This document shows, piece by piece, positions 6,304 through 7,099 of a DNA stretch of 7,099 nucleotides (position 1 is its first letter; each line of letters opens with the position of its first letter). The position numbers and the translations under genes are program-made. Origin of the DNA: Chloroflexota bacterium. Lineage in GTDB: Bacteria; Chloroflexota; Anaerolineae; Anaerolineales; DRKV01. The notes under the pieces are model-generated. The model was not told where the DNA came from. It did not search any database and worked only from the letters and a program-made list of their open reading frames with translations. Where the stretch lies: NCBI GenBank assembly GCA_011051635.1, contig DRKV01000228.1, positions 1-7,099 on the forward strand, in the 5' to 3' direction.

Positions 6304-6450
6304 CGCAGATGTTGGGTGCAGGCAAAGCCTGTAGATGCGTTTCGGCCCCGGCGACTGGAAGTCGCAGCAACACTTGCGAAACCTGCCGCCGCAGGTTGGA
6401 TTCCAGTTGCCGAAGGGCAACTTCGCAGACGTTGGTGCAGTTTCAACTGC
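6304..6450. repeat. Cluster of five short palindromes between LysR and TetR genes
   Basis: Five perfect small hairpins follow one another: CAGGC-AAA-GCCTG (6319-6331), GCGACT-GGA-AGTCGC (6351-6365), AACCTGC-CGCC-GCAGGTT (6380-6397), GTTGCC-GAAG-GGCAAC (6406-6421) and GCAGTT-TC-AACTGC (6437-6450). A flank of about 17 bp recurs before the first and the last (CGCAGATGTTGGGTGCAG at 6304, CGCAGACGTTGGTGCAG at 6424). The stems differ from one another, so this is a family of REP-like palindromes rather than a CRISPR array. No gene was found in 6273-6559. Confidence 0.7.
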
Positions 6451-6493
6451 CGTCTTCTACGACATTTGCTTGCACCCCCAGATGTAAAGGTGC

Positions 6494-6522
6494 TTGACAA
6501 AACCTTATTTTGGGGGTATTTT
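6494..6522 (+). promoter_or_regulatory. Sigma-70 promoter of the TetR gene
   Basis: A perfect TTGACA (6494-6499), a 17-bp spacer and TATTTT (6517-6522) form a good housekeeping promoter. Transcription would start near 6529, inside the palindromic operator, about 31 nt before the TetR start codon. Confidence 0.8.
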
Positions 6523-6523
6523 A

Positions 6524-6541
6524 TGACTGACCGGTCAGTCA
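6524..6541. promoter_or_regulatory. 18-bp palindromic TetR operator
   Basis: TGACTGACC followed by GGTCAGTCA is a perfect 18-bp palindrome directly after the -10 box and across the expected transcription start. TetR-family operators are often palindromes of this size with a central CCGG. Binding here would block RNA polymerase, so the following TetR gene is probably self-repressed. Confidence 0.75.
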
Positions 6542-6559
6542 GTTCCCCGCACAAACATC

Positions 6560-7099
6560 ATGCCATCCAACCCCGACATCAGAGAAGAACGCAGCGCCCA
6601 AATTCTCGAAGCCGCCCGCGAGGTCTTCGCCCGCAAGGGCTTCTACAAAGCCCGCATGGACGACATCGCCGCCCGCGCCAACCTGAGCAAGGGCACGCTC
6701 TACCTGTACTTCAAGAACAAGGACGCTCTCATCACCGCCCTGCTCGACCGTCTCTTCCAGAGCGAGTTTCGCGACCTGCGCGCCATCCAAAAGGAAGATG
6801 CTCCGGCGACCGAACGCTTGCGGCGCTTTCTCGACAAACTCACCGCCGATGTACAGAACAACTGGCTGGGGATGCTCCCCGTGGTGTACGAGTTCCTGGC
6901 GCTGATTTTCCGCAATCGTCTCGTCCAAAAGGCTTTCCGTCAATACCTGCGGGAGTATCTCTCTCTGGCCGTGCCCATCATCGAGGACGGCATCGCTCGC
7001 GGGGAGTTCCGCCCCGTAGACCCTCGGGATACCGCCCTGGCATTAGGCGCGCTTTTCGAGGGAACGCTCCTGTTGTGGGTGTACGACCCCGAAACGGTG
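6560..7099 (+). CDS. TetR/AcrR-family transcriptional repressor (3' end cut by window)
   Basis: The first 180 codons are present and the frame runs open to the window edge. Residues 11-57 form the TetR N-terminal DNA-binding domain: an ILEAAREVFARKGF helix, then MDDIAARANLSKGTLYLYFKNKDAL as the helix-turn-helix and its flank. The remainder is a mostly helical ligand-binding domain of the AcrR/FadR type, with GEFRPVDPRDTALALGALFEG near the visible end, typical of helices 8-9. Family proteins are usually 190-210 residues, so about 10-30 are probably missing. The start at 6560 is the only Met before the DNA-binding domain, although no clear ribosome binding site precedes it. The upstream promoter and palindrome point to autoregulation. 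Any target genes would lie beyond the window, so the ligand is unknown. Confidence 0.93.
   Translation, partial: MPSNPDIREERSAQILEAAREVFARKGFYKARMDDIAARANLSKGTLYLYFKNKDALITALLDRLFQSEFRDLRAIQKEDAPATERLRRFLDKLTADVQNNWLGMLPVVYEFLALIFRNRLVQKAFRQYLREYLSLAVPIIEDGIARGEFRPVDPRDTALALGALFEGTLLLWVYDPETV

Noticed and set aside
6304..6450. CRISPR array
   Set aside because: The palindromes differ in sequence and spacing, and no identical repeat with unique spacers of constant length is present.
5319..6554. 411-codon open frame on the minus strand opposite the LysR gene
   Set aside because: It is the antisense shadow of a full-length LysR protein and extends into the hairpin cluster. It has no known motif or ribosome binding site.

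Overview
The window looks like a GC-rich chromosomal segment of an anaerobic or facultative bacterium, most likely Chloroflexota (Anaerolineae-like). That is an inference from the kind of genes present: a LuxR-type HTH fused through one membrane helix to a Kelch propeller, rhodanese and multiheme-cytochrome lipoproteins without a neighbouring porin, a PLDc_N-like membrane protein, and short palindromic or tandem intergenic repeats. No rRNA or marker gene is present to settle it. TGA ends the PLDc_N-like, Kelch and LysR genes, so TGA is a normal stop codon here.

Layout. Minus strand, right to left: (1) a 12-heme lipoprotein cytochrome c (5145-3718), interrupted by one in-frame TGA; (2) a lipoprotein with four rhodanese domains (3624-1873), closed by a strong intrinsic terminator (1813-1852); (3) a membrane-anchored LuxR-HTH/Kelch regulator (1694-369) with its own promoter; (4) a 74-aa PLDc_N-like membrane protein (314-90). 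Plus strand: (5) a LysR-family regulator (5316-6272), divergent from the cytochrome; (6) a non-coding stretch (6273-6559) with a cluster of small hairpins and then a good promoter with an 18-bp palindromic operator; (7) a TetR-family regulator (6560 to the window edge, truncated).

The central result is the cytochrome. Read conventionally it is two ORFs: a 90-aa lipoprotein with one heme motif, and a 381-aa protein with eleven heme motifs that has no export signal. The two are in the same frame, separated by one TGA and three codons. A hairpin with a GUU loop begins just after the TGA, and its loop lies 17 nt downstream, which fits a bacterial SECIS element. I therefore read it as one 475-residue selenoprotein with Sec at residue 91. 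From memory, this matches the Geobacter ext system: ExtH is a rhodanese-like lipoprotein and ExtKL a multiheme cytochrome (seleno)protein, linked to extracellular electron transfer and selenite/tellurite reduction.

Working model (inference): the LysR protein controls the divergent cytochrome-rhodanese operon. Both products are exported and lipid-anchored on the outer face of the cell. The cytochrome carries electrons, and the rhodanese domains handle sulfane sulfur or selenium. The Kelch-LuxR protein may sense an extracytoplasmic signal, but its targets are unknown. The TetR gene is an independent, probably self-repressed unit.
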